From: Oscillospiraceae bacterium
Lineage (GTDB): Bacteria > Bacillota > Clostridia > Oscillospirales > Ruminococcaceae
Length of the DNA stretch: 64,000 nucleotides
Direction of reading: 5' to 3'
Assembly: GCA_018110825.1 (NCBI GenBank)
Contig: JAGBCL010000052.1
Span: 1 to 64,000, forward strand
Part shown: in pieces, positions 6,911 through 15,736 of the stretch
How the letters are laid out: every line of letters begins with the position of its first letter
Position numbering within the stretch: the stretch's first letter is position 1
The notes under the pieces: model-generated
Seen by the model: the letters and a program-made list of their open reading frames with translations, nothing else
What the model was told of the DNA's origin: nothing
The model's database searches: none
Made by a program: the position numbers and the translations under genes

Positions 6911-9628
6911 ATGGATAATTACAAAAAACTTATTCTCGTTAAAGGCGATCCCAAAGACAATATCACAAAATGCTCTTATGATAATGAAAATAGGGGATGG
7001 ACTGTTATTTTCAAAAATAACCCGAAGCCATATCCGTATAGTTACAATAATGTTAAATGGTTGGATAGTATAGGTGAACTAGATAAGGATAATTATAAAT
7101 TCTTTCTGAAGACAGGCCAAGAATTATTTGACATTGTTAAAATTATCGAATTTAGGGACGGTTATACCAGCTATCTTCGCTTCTTTTTTAAAAATGGAGG
7201 TTTTAAGAGTTACGAAGCAAGTGATTTGGATATTAAAAAGAATATGGTTGTTTCTCCAAAGGTCAAAAATCTAATTGAGTATTATTCCCGAATTGCAGAT
7301 ATAACAGGATTAAAGGCAGATGATGGCACTAACATTCTTCAAGCAAAGTTTGAAAAACTTAATTTTATCAGTGATAACACTGTTTTATCAAAATATCTTA
7401 ACTCTTTATCTTCTTCAATCAGAAGTGAAAATGACTGTATCATTTTTCCGTTTGGCTGTAACGCAAGCCAAATAGCTGCTGTAAGAAATGCACTTGTAAA
7501 TCAAATCAGCGTTATTGAAGGTCCTCCAGGAACAGGCAAGACGCAGACTATTCTGAATATTATTGCCAATATTGTAATGCGTGGTTATACCGTTGCGGTT
7601 GTATCCAACAATAACTCTGCAACGGACAATGTTTTTGAAAAACTTCAAAAATATCATTATGATTATATAGCGGCACAATTAGGCAACGATGAAAATAAAA
7701 AAGTTTTTATTCAAAACAAACAGCAGAAATATCCTGATTTTACAAATGACAAGTTGGATTACTCCGCTAAAAATGAACTTTCTTCTCACGTTAAAAACTG
7801 TGAAGCTAAGCTTACTACGCTTTTTGAAACACAAAATAAGATTGCTGAGTTGAAACACGATCTATCTGTGTTAAGACTGGAAAAAGAATATTTTGATGAA
7901 TATTTTAATACTACTCATTCAGAAAAAAGCATTTTCAGGCGAAAAGATAAGTTGTCATTAGACAAAATACTTACTATATGGAATGAACTGCAAACTTATA
8001 TTGAAAATGAAAAATCTATCAGTTTTTGGTACAAAATCAAATCAATTCTGCTTTATGGTATTGCAAATTTTGATGTTTATAATTCTACTATAGAGGAGAT
8101 TATTGAACAGCTAAAAAAGATTTTTTATGAAATTAAGATTTTGGAAATGGAAAATGAAATTCAACAACTTGAAAAATATCTTTCTGAAAACAATATATCA
8201 AATTTAATTTCGCAATTAACAAATAAATCGAATCAATTGTTAAAAGCATCCCTTGCCGATAAATATAGCACACGCACAGAGCGTCCTACGTTTGATGCAG
8301 ACGATTTATGGAAAAGAAGTTCTGCTTTTCTGAAAGAATATCCTGTAATTTTAAGTACAACGTTTTCTGCAACAAGCAGTTTGAAAAATATAATTTACGA
8401 TTATGTCATTGTAGATGAAGCGTCACAGGTTGATTTAACAACAGGTGTCCTTGCAATGTCGTGTGCAAAGAATATGGTAATTGTAGGTGATTTGAAACAG
8501 CTCCCTAATGTTGTGCCTGAAGATGTAAGAAAGACAGTTGCTCAATTATCAATCGGTAATAACATAGCTTTAAATTATCGCTATGAAGAAAACAGCTTAC
8601 TTTCTTCGATGTGCAAAACCTATGAAAATATTTCCCGAACTCTTCTTCGTGAGCATTATCGTTGTCATCCAAAAATCATCGGTTTCTGCAATCAGAAATT
8701 TTATAATAATCAATTAGTTATTATGACACAGAATAATGGCGAAAGTGATGTGCTGAAAGCCTATATTACAGTAGATGGCAATCATGCACGAGGTCATTTT
8801 AATCAACGTCAGATTGATGAAATAACAAACAATATTCTTCCTGAACTTAATTCAAGTGATGTGGGTATAATTGCGCCATATAAAGACCAAACATCTGCGC
8901 TTGCCGAAGAAATTACAGAGCAGATTGATATTTCAACAGTACACAAATTTCAAGGCAGAGAAAAAGATGATATTATCATATCAACTGTTGATAATGAGAT
9001 AACGGAATTCACCGATAATCCGAATATGCTTAATGTTGCAGTATCACGAGCGAAGAAAAGACTGAGGATAGTGGTTTCTGACAACGAAAATAATAGCAGA
9101 ACCAACATTGGAGATTTAATAAAATACATTCAATATAATAATTTTGAGATTAAGCATAGTGAAATTAATTCTGTATTTGATATGCTTTATAAGTGCTATG
9201 AAGAAAAACGAAAGAGTTATTTGAAAAAGCATAAACGAATTTCAGAATACGATTCCGAAAATCTCATGTATGTACTTATAAATGATGTGCTAAAAAGTGA
9301 TGTTTTTTCAAAGTTTGATGTAATATCACATCAGCCGCTTAATGCTATCATTTGCAATTTTCATAAGCTATCAGACGAAGAAACTGCTTATGCGAAGAAT
9401 CCGTTAACTCATATCGATTTCCTTATATTTAATGTTATCGATAAATCTCCTGTGTTGGCAATTGAGGTTGACGGTTATACCTATCATAATGACAATGTTA
9501 AGCAAGGCCAACGTGATAAGCTAAAAAATTCCGTTTTGGAAAAATACAATATCCCTCTTATTCGATTTAGTACCACTGGAAGTATGGAGAAAGAAAAGTT
9601 GGAAAAGAGGCTTATGGAACTGATTTAA
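6911..9628 (+). CDS. Superfamily 1 helicase fused to a DUF2726/Vsr-like nuclease domain
   Basis: A 905-residue protein. The N-terminal ~180 residues are a separate, uncharacterised domain. CNASQIAAV (183-191) is a Q motif, GPPGTGKT (204-211) is Walker A, and VDEASQ (501-506) is Walker B. STVHKFQGREKDDIIISTVDN and NVAVSRAKKRL are the late motifs of the Upf1/Dna2-like SF1 family. A coiled insertion separates Walker A and B. The C-terminus has HIDFLIF and AIEVDGYTYH (E852, D854), then RDKLKNSVLEKYNIPLIRF, matching PD-(D/E)XK-type nucleases of the DUF2726/Vsr group. Helicase-nuclease fusions of similar design (for example Hhe and Nhi) are known anti-phage proteins. A defence role is inferred from architecture. 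The next gene, 71 bases on, may be a partner. Confidence 0.83.
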   Translation: MDNYKKLILVKGDPKDNITKCSYDNENRGWTVIFKNNPKPYPYSYNNVKWLDSIGELDKDNYKFFLKTGQELFDIVKIIEFRDGYTSYLRFFFKNGGFKSYEASDLDIKKNMVVSPKVKNLIEYYSRIADITGLKADDGTNILQAKFEKLNFISDNTVLSKYLNSLSSSIRSENDCIIFPFGCNASQIAAVRNALVNQISVIEGPPGTGKTQTILNIIANIVMRGYTVAVVSNNNSATDNVFEKLQKYHYDYIAAQLGNDENKKVFIQNKQQKYPDFTNDKLDYSAKNELSSHVKNCEAKLTTLFETQNKIAELKHDLSVLRLEKEYFDEYFNTTHSEKSIFRRKDKLSLDKILTIWNELQTYIENEKSISFWYKIKSILLYGIANFDVYNSTIEEIIEQLKKIFYEIKILEMENEIQQLEKYLSENNISNLISQLTNKSNQLLKASLADKYSTRTERPTFDADDLWKRSSAFLKEYPVILSTTFSATSSLKNIIYDYVIVDEASQVDLTTGVLAMSCAKNMVIVGDLKQLPNVVPEDVRKTVAQLSIGNNIALNYRYEENSLLSSMCKTYENISRTLLREHYRCHPKIIGFCNQKFYNNQLVIMTQNNGESDVLKAYITVDGNHARGHFNQRQIDEITNNILPELNSSDVGIIAPYKDQTSALAEEITEQIDISTVHKFQGREKDDIIISTVDNEITEFTDNPNMLNVAVSRAKKRLRIVVSDNENNSRTNIGDLIKYIQYNNFEIKHSEINSVFDMLYKCYEEKRKSYLKKHKRISEYDSENLMYVLINDVLKSDVFSKFDVISHQPLNAIICNFHKLSDEETAYAKNPLTHIDFLIFNVIDKSPVLAIEVDGYTYHNDNVKQGQRDKLKNSVLEKYNIPLIRFSTTGSMEKEKLEKRLMELI

Positions 9629-9699
9629 GAAGGTGTGATAGGTATAACATCATATCAAAACAACAATAAAACAATTTAAGAGTAGTGGAAAGGATTATT

Positions 9700-11292
9700 A
9701 TGAAAGATAGCAACGAATTAAAAATTATAGCTTTTTTCTTTGATAGCAGCATGATTGATGAACCTTCTTATGGTGATGTTGTTTTTGAAAATATTATCAA
9801 AGGTATAGAAATCACTTTAAACTCCAGTAAAATAATTTTTTCCAGAGGAGATATTGTAAATAAGGCTGCATATAATGATGTCAATCCGTTTGTTATAAAA
9901 AATGATTTATGCACAATTACAAAAATAAATAAGTCGTTTTCAGATTATTTATATGTGTGTATGCTTGAGGATATAGAGCAACAAATAGCAATTAAGATAG
10001 ATTCCAGATTGAAAGAAACTTTTTCGGCTTATGTTGGTATGACCACAATAGACATACAATCGACTGATTCAAGAAAGCAGTTTTGGAAAACGCTCATACG
10101 AGAATTCAGTGTTGAATATAAAACCATAACATATTTTGGATGTGAAGACGAAGGCACTTCGTTTGATGTTTCCACTGCTGAATCATACGGTTATATTGTA
10201 AATTATGATGGTTTCCCTAGTGAATGGGATTACTGCGGTAGAAAAACAATGTTCTCCACCAGACAATCAAGTTTAATCAAATCCATTGAGCAACTTGATG
10301 TTATAGAAGGGAAAAGTGATTCTGATCGTGGCATAATGGAAATGAACTTCGCTCTCGTTAAGGAGTTAGGTATATCAGGTGTGGAAATTTGGAAAGCCGT
10401 AGAAGATATTAATCGTGTATATATTGCCAAAGAAGGCAAGTTTGCTTCGACTGATTACATTTTTACTTCATTGTACCAAGCGTCACAAGGGTTTGAAAGA
10501 ATACTAAAAATTTTGATTGAACTCATAGTTTATAAGGAAAGCCCTGTAGATAAAGAAAAAACAGATAGATTACTATATAGTCATAAGCATACGGCAATGT
10601 ATGAATTTATATCGAAGCATACTTCTATAAACTTAAACGCTAAATGCAAAAGTTTATTATCAATGTTAGAATCTTTCTATAAATATGCACGATATAACAG
10701 ATTTAGTTATAGCAAAAATGATGTTTTAGAATTAACACTAATTCAAAACTTTGGTCGAGATTTAGACGAGAATGATTTTGATAATACTATAAAACATTTA
10801 TATGGAAAAAGCCTTGGTAAAACCGCTCAATCGCTGTATGCTTTACTTAAAGAGTTATGTTACGAATTGAACATATATGTATATGAGATTAGTTATGAAT
10901 CCGTAGCAAGATATGTGTTTTACAAGTACTATGGTAATGATTTGTATGAAACATTAAACCGGTTAGAACAATCAAAAAAAGAATTAATATGGTACTTAAT
11001 GAAGAGTGGTGGTGAAAATCCGTTAACTAAAATCTTAGATAATATAGCTCCATTACCTTTTGAAGAATGCAATATAAACTATTTCTTACGTAGTTTAATT
11101 ACCAATGATAACGATACATATATGATTTACGATTTTGTATCAAATGAATATGATGAGTTGGTGGAACAGAACAAACAAAAGTGGAAAGAACGTTGTGAAA
11201 TTATAAATGATATAATCGGAAATACAAACCTGTACTTTGATGATGAATTATATGACGATTATGAAGTTGACGAATGTGATAATGAAGACTGA
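9700..11292 (+). CDS. Large protein of unknown function, possible HEPN-like C-terminal half
   Basis: A 530-residue soluble protein that I do not recognise as a whole. The first ~190 residues are mixed alpha/beta. From about residue 240 it is mainly helical and contains QASQGFERILKILIEL followed by RLLYSHKH. The latter includes R290-x4-H295, the spacing of the R-x4-6-H motif of HEPN ribonucleases. The tail is very acidic (YDDYEVDECDNED). The start at 9700 has GGAAAGG 8 bases upstream. It follows the helicase-nuclease on the same strand with no terminator between them, so the two may act together, perhaps in phage defence. HEPN assignment is tentative; no database family was checked. Confidence 0.45.
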   Translation: MKDSNELKIIAFFFDSSMIDEPSYGDVVFENIIKGIEITLNSSKIIFSRGDIVNKAAYNDVNPFVIKNDLCTITKINKSFSDYLYVCMLEDIEQQIAIKIDSRLKETFSAYVGMTTIDIQSTDSRKQFWKTLIREFSVEYKTITYFGCEDEGTSFDVSTAESYGYIVNYDGFPSEWDYCGRKTMFSTRQSSLIKSIEQLDVIEGKSDSDRGIMEMNFALVKELGISGVEIWKAVEDINRVYIAKEGKFASTDYIFTSLYQASQGFERILKILIELIVYKESPVDKEKTDRLLYSHKHTAMYEFISKHTSINLNAKCKSLLSMLESFYKYARYNRFSYSKNDVLELTLIQNFGRDLDENDFDNTIKHLYGKSLGKTAQSLYALLKELCYELNIYVYEISYESVARYVFYKYYGNDLYETLNRLEQSKKELIWYLMKSGGENPLTKILDNIAPLPFEECNINYFLRSLITNDNDTYMIYDFVSNEYDELVEQNKQKWKERCEIINDIIGNTNLYFDDELYDDYEVDECDNED

Positions 11293-11335
11293 TTTATTAA
11301 TAATGCTTCAAAATTGAAATTAAATCGGAGGACTT

Positions 11336-12034
11336 ATGAAAGTAATAGTTTTCGACATAGGCGGAACGCTTATGGAATATAAGAATATGCCGCTTTCGTG
11401 GCTGGATTTCTACAAGGACGGTTTCCGTTATGTCCGCAGCGAACTTTCGCTAAACATAACCGAAAATGATATCGACAAGTCATTTGATGTGCTTAAAAGC
11501 TATAATCCCCGTATCAACCCTCGTGAGATTGATGTCACTCCAGAAGTGATTTTTAGCGAGGCTACGGTTCATTGGCAAGGAAAATTTGAGCTTTCCGATG
11601 TAATAAACAAATTTTATGAATCAATGAAATTAACAGCGTATATCTATCCCGAAACGCTTGATTTCTTGGACAAGCTGAAAGCAGAGGGTTACAAAATAGC
11701 GGCTCTGACAGATGTAGCTATCGGAATGCCCGATGAACTGCACAAGAGCTATTTTCCTGAACTGCTGCCCTATTTTGATATGTATGTTTCGTCAATCTCT
11801 TGCGGTTACCGTAAGCCTAACCCGAAAGGACTTTCGGATATTGCGGAGAATTTCGGTGTTGCATCTTCTGAAATGATTATGATTGGTGATGAGGAGAAAG
11901 ATATTAAAACTGCAAAGAGGTTTGGTTGCAAGGCCGTTCTGATTGACAGGCGGGACAGAAACGTTGATTTCGGGCAGGATTATACGGTCACGGATTTGAA
12001 CGGACTTTGGGAGTTTTGCTGTGAACAATGCTGA
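11336..12034 (+). CDS. HAD-superfamily hydrolase
   Basis: A 232-residue protein with HAD motif I at the N-terminus (VIVFDIGGTL, nucleophile D7). The motif II region is AALTDVAIG, and motif IV is MIGDEEKDIKTAKRFG, preceded by the basic YRKPNP of motif III. The helical cap between motif I and II is of the small C1 type. It is likely to be a phosphatase; the substrate is unknown. It has a GGAGG site directly upstream of its ATG. It belongs to the same run of accessory enzyme genes. Confidence 0.82.
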   Translation: MKVIVFDIGGTLMEYKNMPLSWLDFYKDGFRYVRSELSLNITENDIDKSFDVLKSYNPRINPREIDVTPEVIFSEATVHWQGKFELSDVINKFYESMKLTAYIYPETLDFLDKLKAEGYKIAALTDVAIGMPDELHKSYFPELLPYFDMYVSSISCGYRKPNPKGLSDIAENFGVASSEMIMIGDEEKDIKTAKRFGCKAVLIDRRDRNVDFGQDYTVTDLNGLWEFCCEQC

Positions 12035-12099
12035 AAGAACAAAAATAAAAGAGGCTGAAGAGTGGAATAGCAACTTAAATAAATAGCAGGAGTGATAAA

Positions 12100-12555
12100 G
12101 TGAGCTACATTTCAAATTTGAGAAAATATATCGGTCACGAACCGCTGATAAATATCGGTGCAACTGTAATCGTAATGAACGATAAAAACGAAATACTCTT
12201 GAATTTGCGTTCTGATACTAATACTTGGGGCATAATCGGCGGTGGTATGGAGCTCGGAGAAAGTCTTGAAGAAACCGCTGCACGAGAACTTATGGAAGAA
12301 TCAAACCTGACTGCAGAGCATTTTGAGCTTATTGATTTACTATCAGGTGAAGAGTTATATTTCAAGTACCCAAACGGTGATGAAACATATACTGTAATTG
12401 CATTGTATCATGCTATTGGTGTATCAGGTAAATTAAAAATTAATGATGACGAAAGTTGCAAACTTCAATATTTCCCTATTGATAAGCTTCCGCCTCTTGA
12501 AAGTCGTGCGGAATATGTGATAAATAAAATAAGGAATAAGTTGTGGGTTTTATAA
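12100..12555 (+). CDS. Nudix hydrolase 3
   Basis: A 151-residue protein with the box GGGMELGESLEETAAREL followed by MEESNL. The final part has EES-N instead of the common EET-G, which keeps the metal-binding glutamates. Translation appears to start at a GTG codon (12100) preceded by AGGAG. The N-terminal region SYISNLRKYIGHEPLINIGATVIV is typical of a branch of small clostridial Nudix enzymes. The substrate is unknown. Confidence 0.86.
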   Translation: MSYISNLRKYIGHEPLINIGATVIVMNDKNEILLNLRSDTNTWGIIGGGMELGESLEETAARELMEESNLTAEHFELIDLLSGEELYFKYPNGDETYTVIALYHAIGVSGKLKINDDESCKLQYFPIDKLPPLESRAEYVINKIRNKLWVL

Positions 12556-12598
12556 TTTTATTGTTATATTATAATTCATATATGAAAGAGGAACTATA

Positions 12599-13114
12599 AT
12601 GGACATCAACTTTTGCACACAATGCGGTAAGCCACTTACATACAAGGTAATCGGCGATGAGGGTAAGCAGAAATATTGCGAATGCTGCAACAAATTCTAT
12701 TTTGATAATCCTGCAAGCTGTGTGCTTGTTGCGATTATCAACGAAAATAATCAGGTTCTTTTGCTGAAACAGAATTATATTTCAACGAAGAATTACACGC
12801 TTTGCTCTGGCTATCTGAAAAAGGGCGATACTCTCGAAGAAACCGTTGCTCGTGAGGTGCTTGAGGAAACGGGACAGCGTGTGATTTCCTGCGAATATGT
12901 GCAGAGCTACTATTTCGCACCTAAAAATCTTATTATGTCAGGCTTTATCGCTTATGTCAAGGCGAGTGAGTTCGGCAGCTCCAACGAGGTTGACGGTCTT
13001 ATGTGGGTTGATTTGGACAAGGCTGTGACTATGGTAGAGAGGGAGAATAATTATTCGGGTGTGCATTTGGATAGGTGTGTTGAAAAATTAAAGTATAGTT
13101 ATAAAAGAAAGTGA
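12599..13114 (+). CDS. Nudix hydrolase 4 with N-terminal zinc ribbon
   Basis: A 171-residue protein. Residues 1-30 contain CTQCGKPL and CECCNKFYF, four cysteines that form a zinc ribbon as in NudC-type NADH pyrophosphatases. The Nudix box follows (SGYLKKGDTLEETVAREV then LEETGQ). The NudC-specific SQPWPFP motif is absent, so NADH or NAD-cap hydrolysis should not be assumed. Its reading frame ends next to the start of the following nuclease-like gene, so the two are probably coupled. Confidence 0.85.
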   Translation: MDINFCTQCGKPLTYKVIGDEGKQKYCECCNKFYFDNPASCVLVAIINENNQVLLLKQNYISTKNYTLCSGYLKKGDTLEETVAREVLEETGQRVISCEYVQSYYFAPKNLIMSGFIAYVKASEFGSSNEVDGLMWVDLDKAVTMVERENNYSGVHLDRCVEKLKYSYKRK

Positions 13115-13122
13115 GAAATACG

Positions 13123-14133
13123 ATGGATAATAAAAGTTCTGAATATACAAATCATATGGCGATTGAAAATTGCCTTTTAGAATTGTTTATGAAATATGGG
13201 TATAACGCATATATTGATAATACAATTTATGATATTATAATTGAAAATAAAAAAAGAAGATACAACATTGAATTAAAAATTTCTCGTAATAAGATTAGAT
13301 ATGATAAATTAATTTTAGAATTTCTGGATAAGCAAAAAGCAAGAGGCAGGTTATCAAATTTTATTCTTATACTCATTGGCTATATAGATAATTCACAAAA
13401 ATGTGAGATTGAAGAAAAATATAACATAAGAGTGTTTGACATCAATGTTATAATCAATGCGCTTAATCCCTTTGATGATTTAAAAGATACATTTATATCA
13501 TTATTACCCTTTTCTTTAAAAGATACAGTTCATGCAATTGACTTCAATAAATATTCAGATATATTTTGTACAAAAGAATTTCAAGATCCTTTAATCTCTG
13601 AAACATCATACATAGATAAATTAAAAAAATTGCCCAAAGGACGTGAATATTTTTCACAATATGAAAAGTTGTGCACTGAAATATTAAGGTATCTTTTTAA
13701 AGAGCAATTATCTTTGTGGAGTACACAAACGAAATCTAATGCTGATTTATTCAGATTTGACCTTATTTGTAAAATCAAGAATAATACAGAACTTGAATTT
13801 TGGAATATTCTCAAAAGATTTTATGATACTCTGTATGTAGTATTTGAATTTAAAAATTACAATGAACGGATTACACAAAGTCAGATATATACAACAGAAA
13901 GATATTTATATGCCAAGGCATTAAGGCGTGTGGCAATAATGATTACAAGAGAAGGTCTTGATGCTAATGCTAAAATAGCACAAAGAGGTGTATTAAGAGA
14001 AGACGGAAAGTTGATAATCTGCCTTTCTGATGAAGATATTATCAAAATGGTAAGAATGAAGGAAAATGGCGATGAACCGTGTGATTATTTAAGTGACTAT
14101 CTCGATAATTTGCTTGTAGATTTAGAGAAATAA
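13123..14133 (+). CDS. Putative restriction-endonuclease-fold protein with two PD-(D/E)XK-like motifs
   Basis: A 336-residue soluble protein of no recognised family. Near the N-terminus YDIIIENKKRRYNIELKIS has the D-(x)n-E-x-K spacing of a PD-(D/E)XK nuclease core. A second one lies near residues 205-245: FDLICKIKNN followed by VVFEFKNYNERITQSQ. The second copy resembles the nuclease domains of many restriction-like defence proteins, with QIYTTERYLYAKALRRVAIM as the following helix-strand. The ATG at 13123 is just past the end of the Nudix 4 gene. It is the last gene before the integrase terminator. DNA cleavage is an inference from motifs. Confidence 0.5.
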   Translation: MDNKSSEYTNHMAIENCLLELFMKYGYNAYIDNTIYDIIIENKKRRYNIELKISRNKIRYDKLILEFLDKQKARGRLSNFILILIGYIDNSQKCEIEEKYNIRVFDINVIINALNPFDDLKDTFISLLPFSLKDTVHAIDFNKYSDIFCTKEFQDPLISETSYIDKLKKLPKGREYFSQYEKLCTEILRYLFKEQLSLWSTQTKSNADLFRFDLICKIKNNTELEFWNILKRFYDTLYVVFEFKNYNERITQSQIYTTERYLYAKALRRVAIMITREGLDANAKIAQRGVLREDGKLIICLSDEDIIKMVRMKENGDEPCDYLSDYLDNLLVDLEK

Positions 14134-14190
14134 ATTAAATATGCAATTGTCAATTTATATAGCAACGATAATAGAAATCCAATAATTTCA

Positions 14191-14230
14191 AAAAGCGTTA
14201 CCTTTCACAAATCGAGAGGTAACGCTTTTG
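14191..14230 (-). terminator. Bidirectional terminator overlapping the integrase stop codon
   Basis: A perfect 13-bp inverted repeat (14191-14203 with 14217-14229) carries A and T runs at its ends. The integrase stop codon (14200-14198) lies inside the distal arm, so the gene's 3' end is unusually close to the hairpin. It can also stop transcription from the convergent nuclease-like gene. Confidence 0.8.
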
Positions 14231-15382
14231 TATCGAAATGTAGCTGCTTTGTTGGGTGTGACCATATGGGATGTTTACAGTCGTTGTAGCCGTGCTATGT
14301 CCTAAACAGCTCTGCACTGTCTTTACATCAATACCTGCGTTAATGAGCAGACTTGCATTAAGATGACGCATCGAATGCGTTGAAACATATCTCATACCTG
14401 TTCTTTCACAGAAACGCTTGTAGTAGTAACCGGGTGCTGTTCTGTCAAGAGTAAGCCCGTTCCATTTGGTAAATATCCTGTCAGTTTCAATCCACTTGCT
14501 GCCGACCTTTTTACGTTGTTTATCCTGTAAATCATACCACTTTTTAAGCATATCAATCACACCCTGCGGAACTTTAAGACTTCTCATACTCTGCTTTGTT
14601 TTAGGAGTTTCAGTATAAAGTCCGCCCTTTGCTTTAGAGTAAAGGCAAGTCCTGTTTACAGTGATAACATTTGTTTCAAAATTTACGTCCTTCCATTCAA
14701 GACCGAGAAGTTCTCCCAAACGGAAACCCGTGTAAATTGCAAGAATGAAAAAGCATACATACTTGTAATTTTCTTCGCTTTCCTGATTGAAAAGCTCCAT
14801 AAGGTGCTGCGCTTCTTCGATGGAGTAGTAGTCCTTTTCGGGAGTTACAACCTTTGGAATGGTAACATTCTTGCAGGGATTGGTTGAAATCATCTGCATT
14901 TTAACAGCGTAGTCACAAATCGTAGAAATCATTGACTTGTACAGCTTGATTGTTTTTGTGGAAAGCTTACCGCCGTTACGGTTGCGACCGTCCTCACGTT
15001 CAGCGTCACAAAGTTCAAGAATGAACTTCTGAATATGACGTGTGGTAAGCTTATCTAAACGTATGTGACCGATAGCCTTGTAGATACGCTTTTCCATCTG
15101 ATGATAACCCTCAACGGTACGCTGTTTAAGCTTGATTTCAGCATATTCCTTAAACCACTGACGAGCGAAATCCTCAAACTTTATTGCAGCAACAACGTTA
15201 CCTTTCATACAGGCTTCTTCAAACAGGACAGCCTGACGGTTGAGTTCCTTTTCAATCTGCTTTTCTGTCATTTTCTCATCAGGCTTCCAGGTCATAGACT
15301 GGATAACCTGTTTGCCGTGAGTATCATATCCGCAGGATACTTTTATACGATAAGAGTTTCCTCTCTTCTGAATATTTGCCAT
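14198..15382 (-). CDS. int: Tyrosine integrase (Tn916 type), C-terminus apparently frameshifted
   Basis: A 394-residue site-specific recombinase. The N-terminal ~60 residues (IQKRGNSYRIKVSCGYD) form the arm-binding domain; a SAM-like core-binding domain spans about 65-170; the catalytic domain follows. Catalytic residues are R221 (TGFRLGE), H336-x-x-R339 (HSMRH) and H362 (LGHS). The tyrosine is misplaced: family members have it 10 residues after this histidine, but here it is 11 (NIPYGH, Y373). The sequence after it (TQQSSYISIQKRYLSICER) does not resemble the usual end. Another frame gives SHMVTPNKAATF, suggesting a small deletion near 14270. The enzyme may be inactive. It belongs with the Xis and MobV genes upstream. 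Confidence 0.85.
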   Translation of the reverse strand: MANIQKRGNSYRIKVSCGYDTHGKQVIQSMTWKPDEKMTEKQIEKELNRQAVLFEEACMKGNVVAAIKFEDFARQWFKEYAEIKLKQRTVEGYHQMEKRIYKAIGHIRLDKLTTRHIQKFILELCDAEREDGRNRNGGKLSTKTIKLYKSMISTICDYAVKMQMISTNPCKNVTIPKVVTPEKDYYSIEEAQHLMELFNQESEENYKYVCFFILAIYTGFRLGELLGLEWKDVNFETNVITVNRTCLYSKAKGGLYTETPKTKQSMRSLKVPQGVIDMLKKWYDLQDKQRKKVGSKWIETDRIFTKWNGLTLDRTAPGYYYKRFCERTGMRYVSTHSMRHLNASLLINAGIDVKTVQSCLGHSTATTTVNIPYGHTQQSSYISIQKRYLSICER

Positions 15383-15550
15383 AGTACATCTCTCCTTTTG
15401 ATGTGTATTGATGTGTAGTTTTATGGCATATTTCTGCTATGTATATTTTAATGCTTTACATACGTAAAGTCAAGTGTGTTTCACAGAAATGTGTCATTAC
15501 ATGGACAGCTTATGTACAGCATATATGGTGCAATAGAAAAACTGCTGTCC

Positions 15551-15636
15551 TGCCGTCCGAAAACCGTAAATACGTTGTTTCAGCTGTCCGAAGAAGGTGT
15601 CCACGGACGTTTCGGACACCTCGGACGGCATTTTTT
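15551..15636. other. Nested inverted-repeat structure between the integrase and regulator genes
   Basis: An outer perfect 10-bp repeat, TGCCGTCCGA (15551-15560) with TCGGACGGCA (15621-15630), encloses an inner perfect 8-bp repeat, AGGTGTCC (15595-15602) with GGACACCT (15614-15621). Six T residues follow. The GTCCG word recurs several times within it. It could be a terminator for incoming transcription, a folded RNA or a recombination/transfer site. It is GC-rich compared with its surroundings. Confidence 0.6.
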
Positions 15637-15677
15637 GTTGTTTTACAATGGTTGAATTGTTTGCAACTAATGCGTTA

Positions 15678-15705
15678 TTGAAAATCTAATGGCGTGTGGT
15701 ATAAT
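15678..15705 (+). promoter_or_regulatory. Promoter of the XRE-TPR regulator
   Basis: TTGAAA (15678-15683), a 16-bp spacer and TATAAT (15700-15705), ending 31 bases upstream of the start codon. Confidence 0.7.
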
Positions 15706-15736
15706 AAAAACAAATCAAACTTAAAGGAGATTTGCT

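Noticed and set aside
15439..15681. 80-codon plus-strand open frame after the integrase
   Set aside because: It has no ribosome-binding site, odd composition (many R and C) and runs through the nested hairpin at 15551-15636; not a credible gene.
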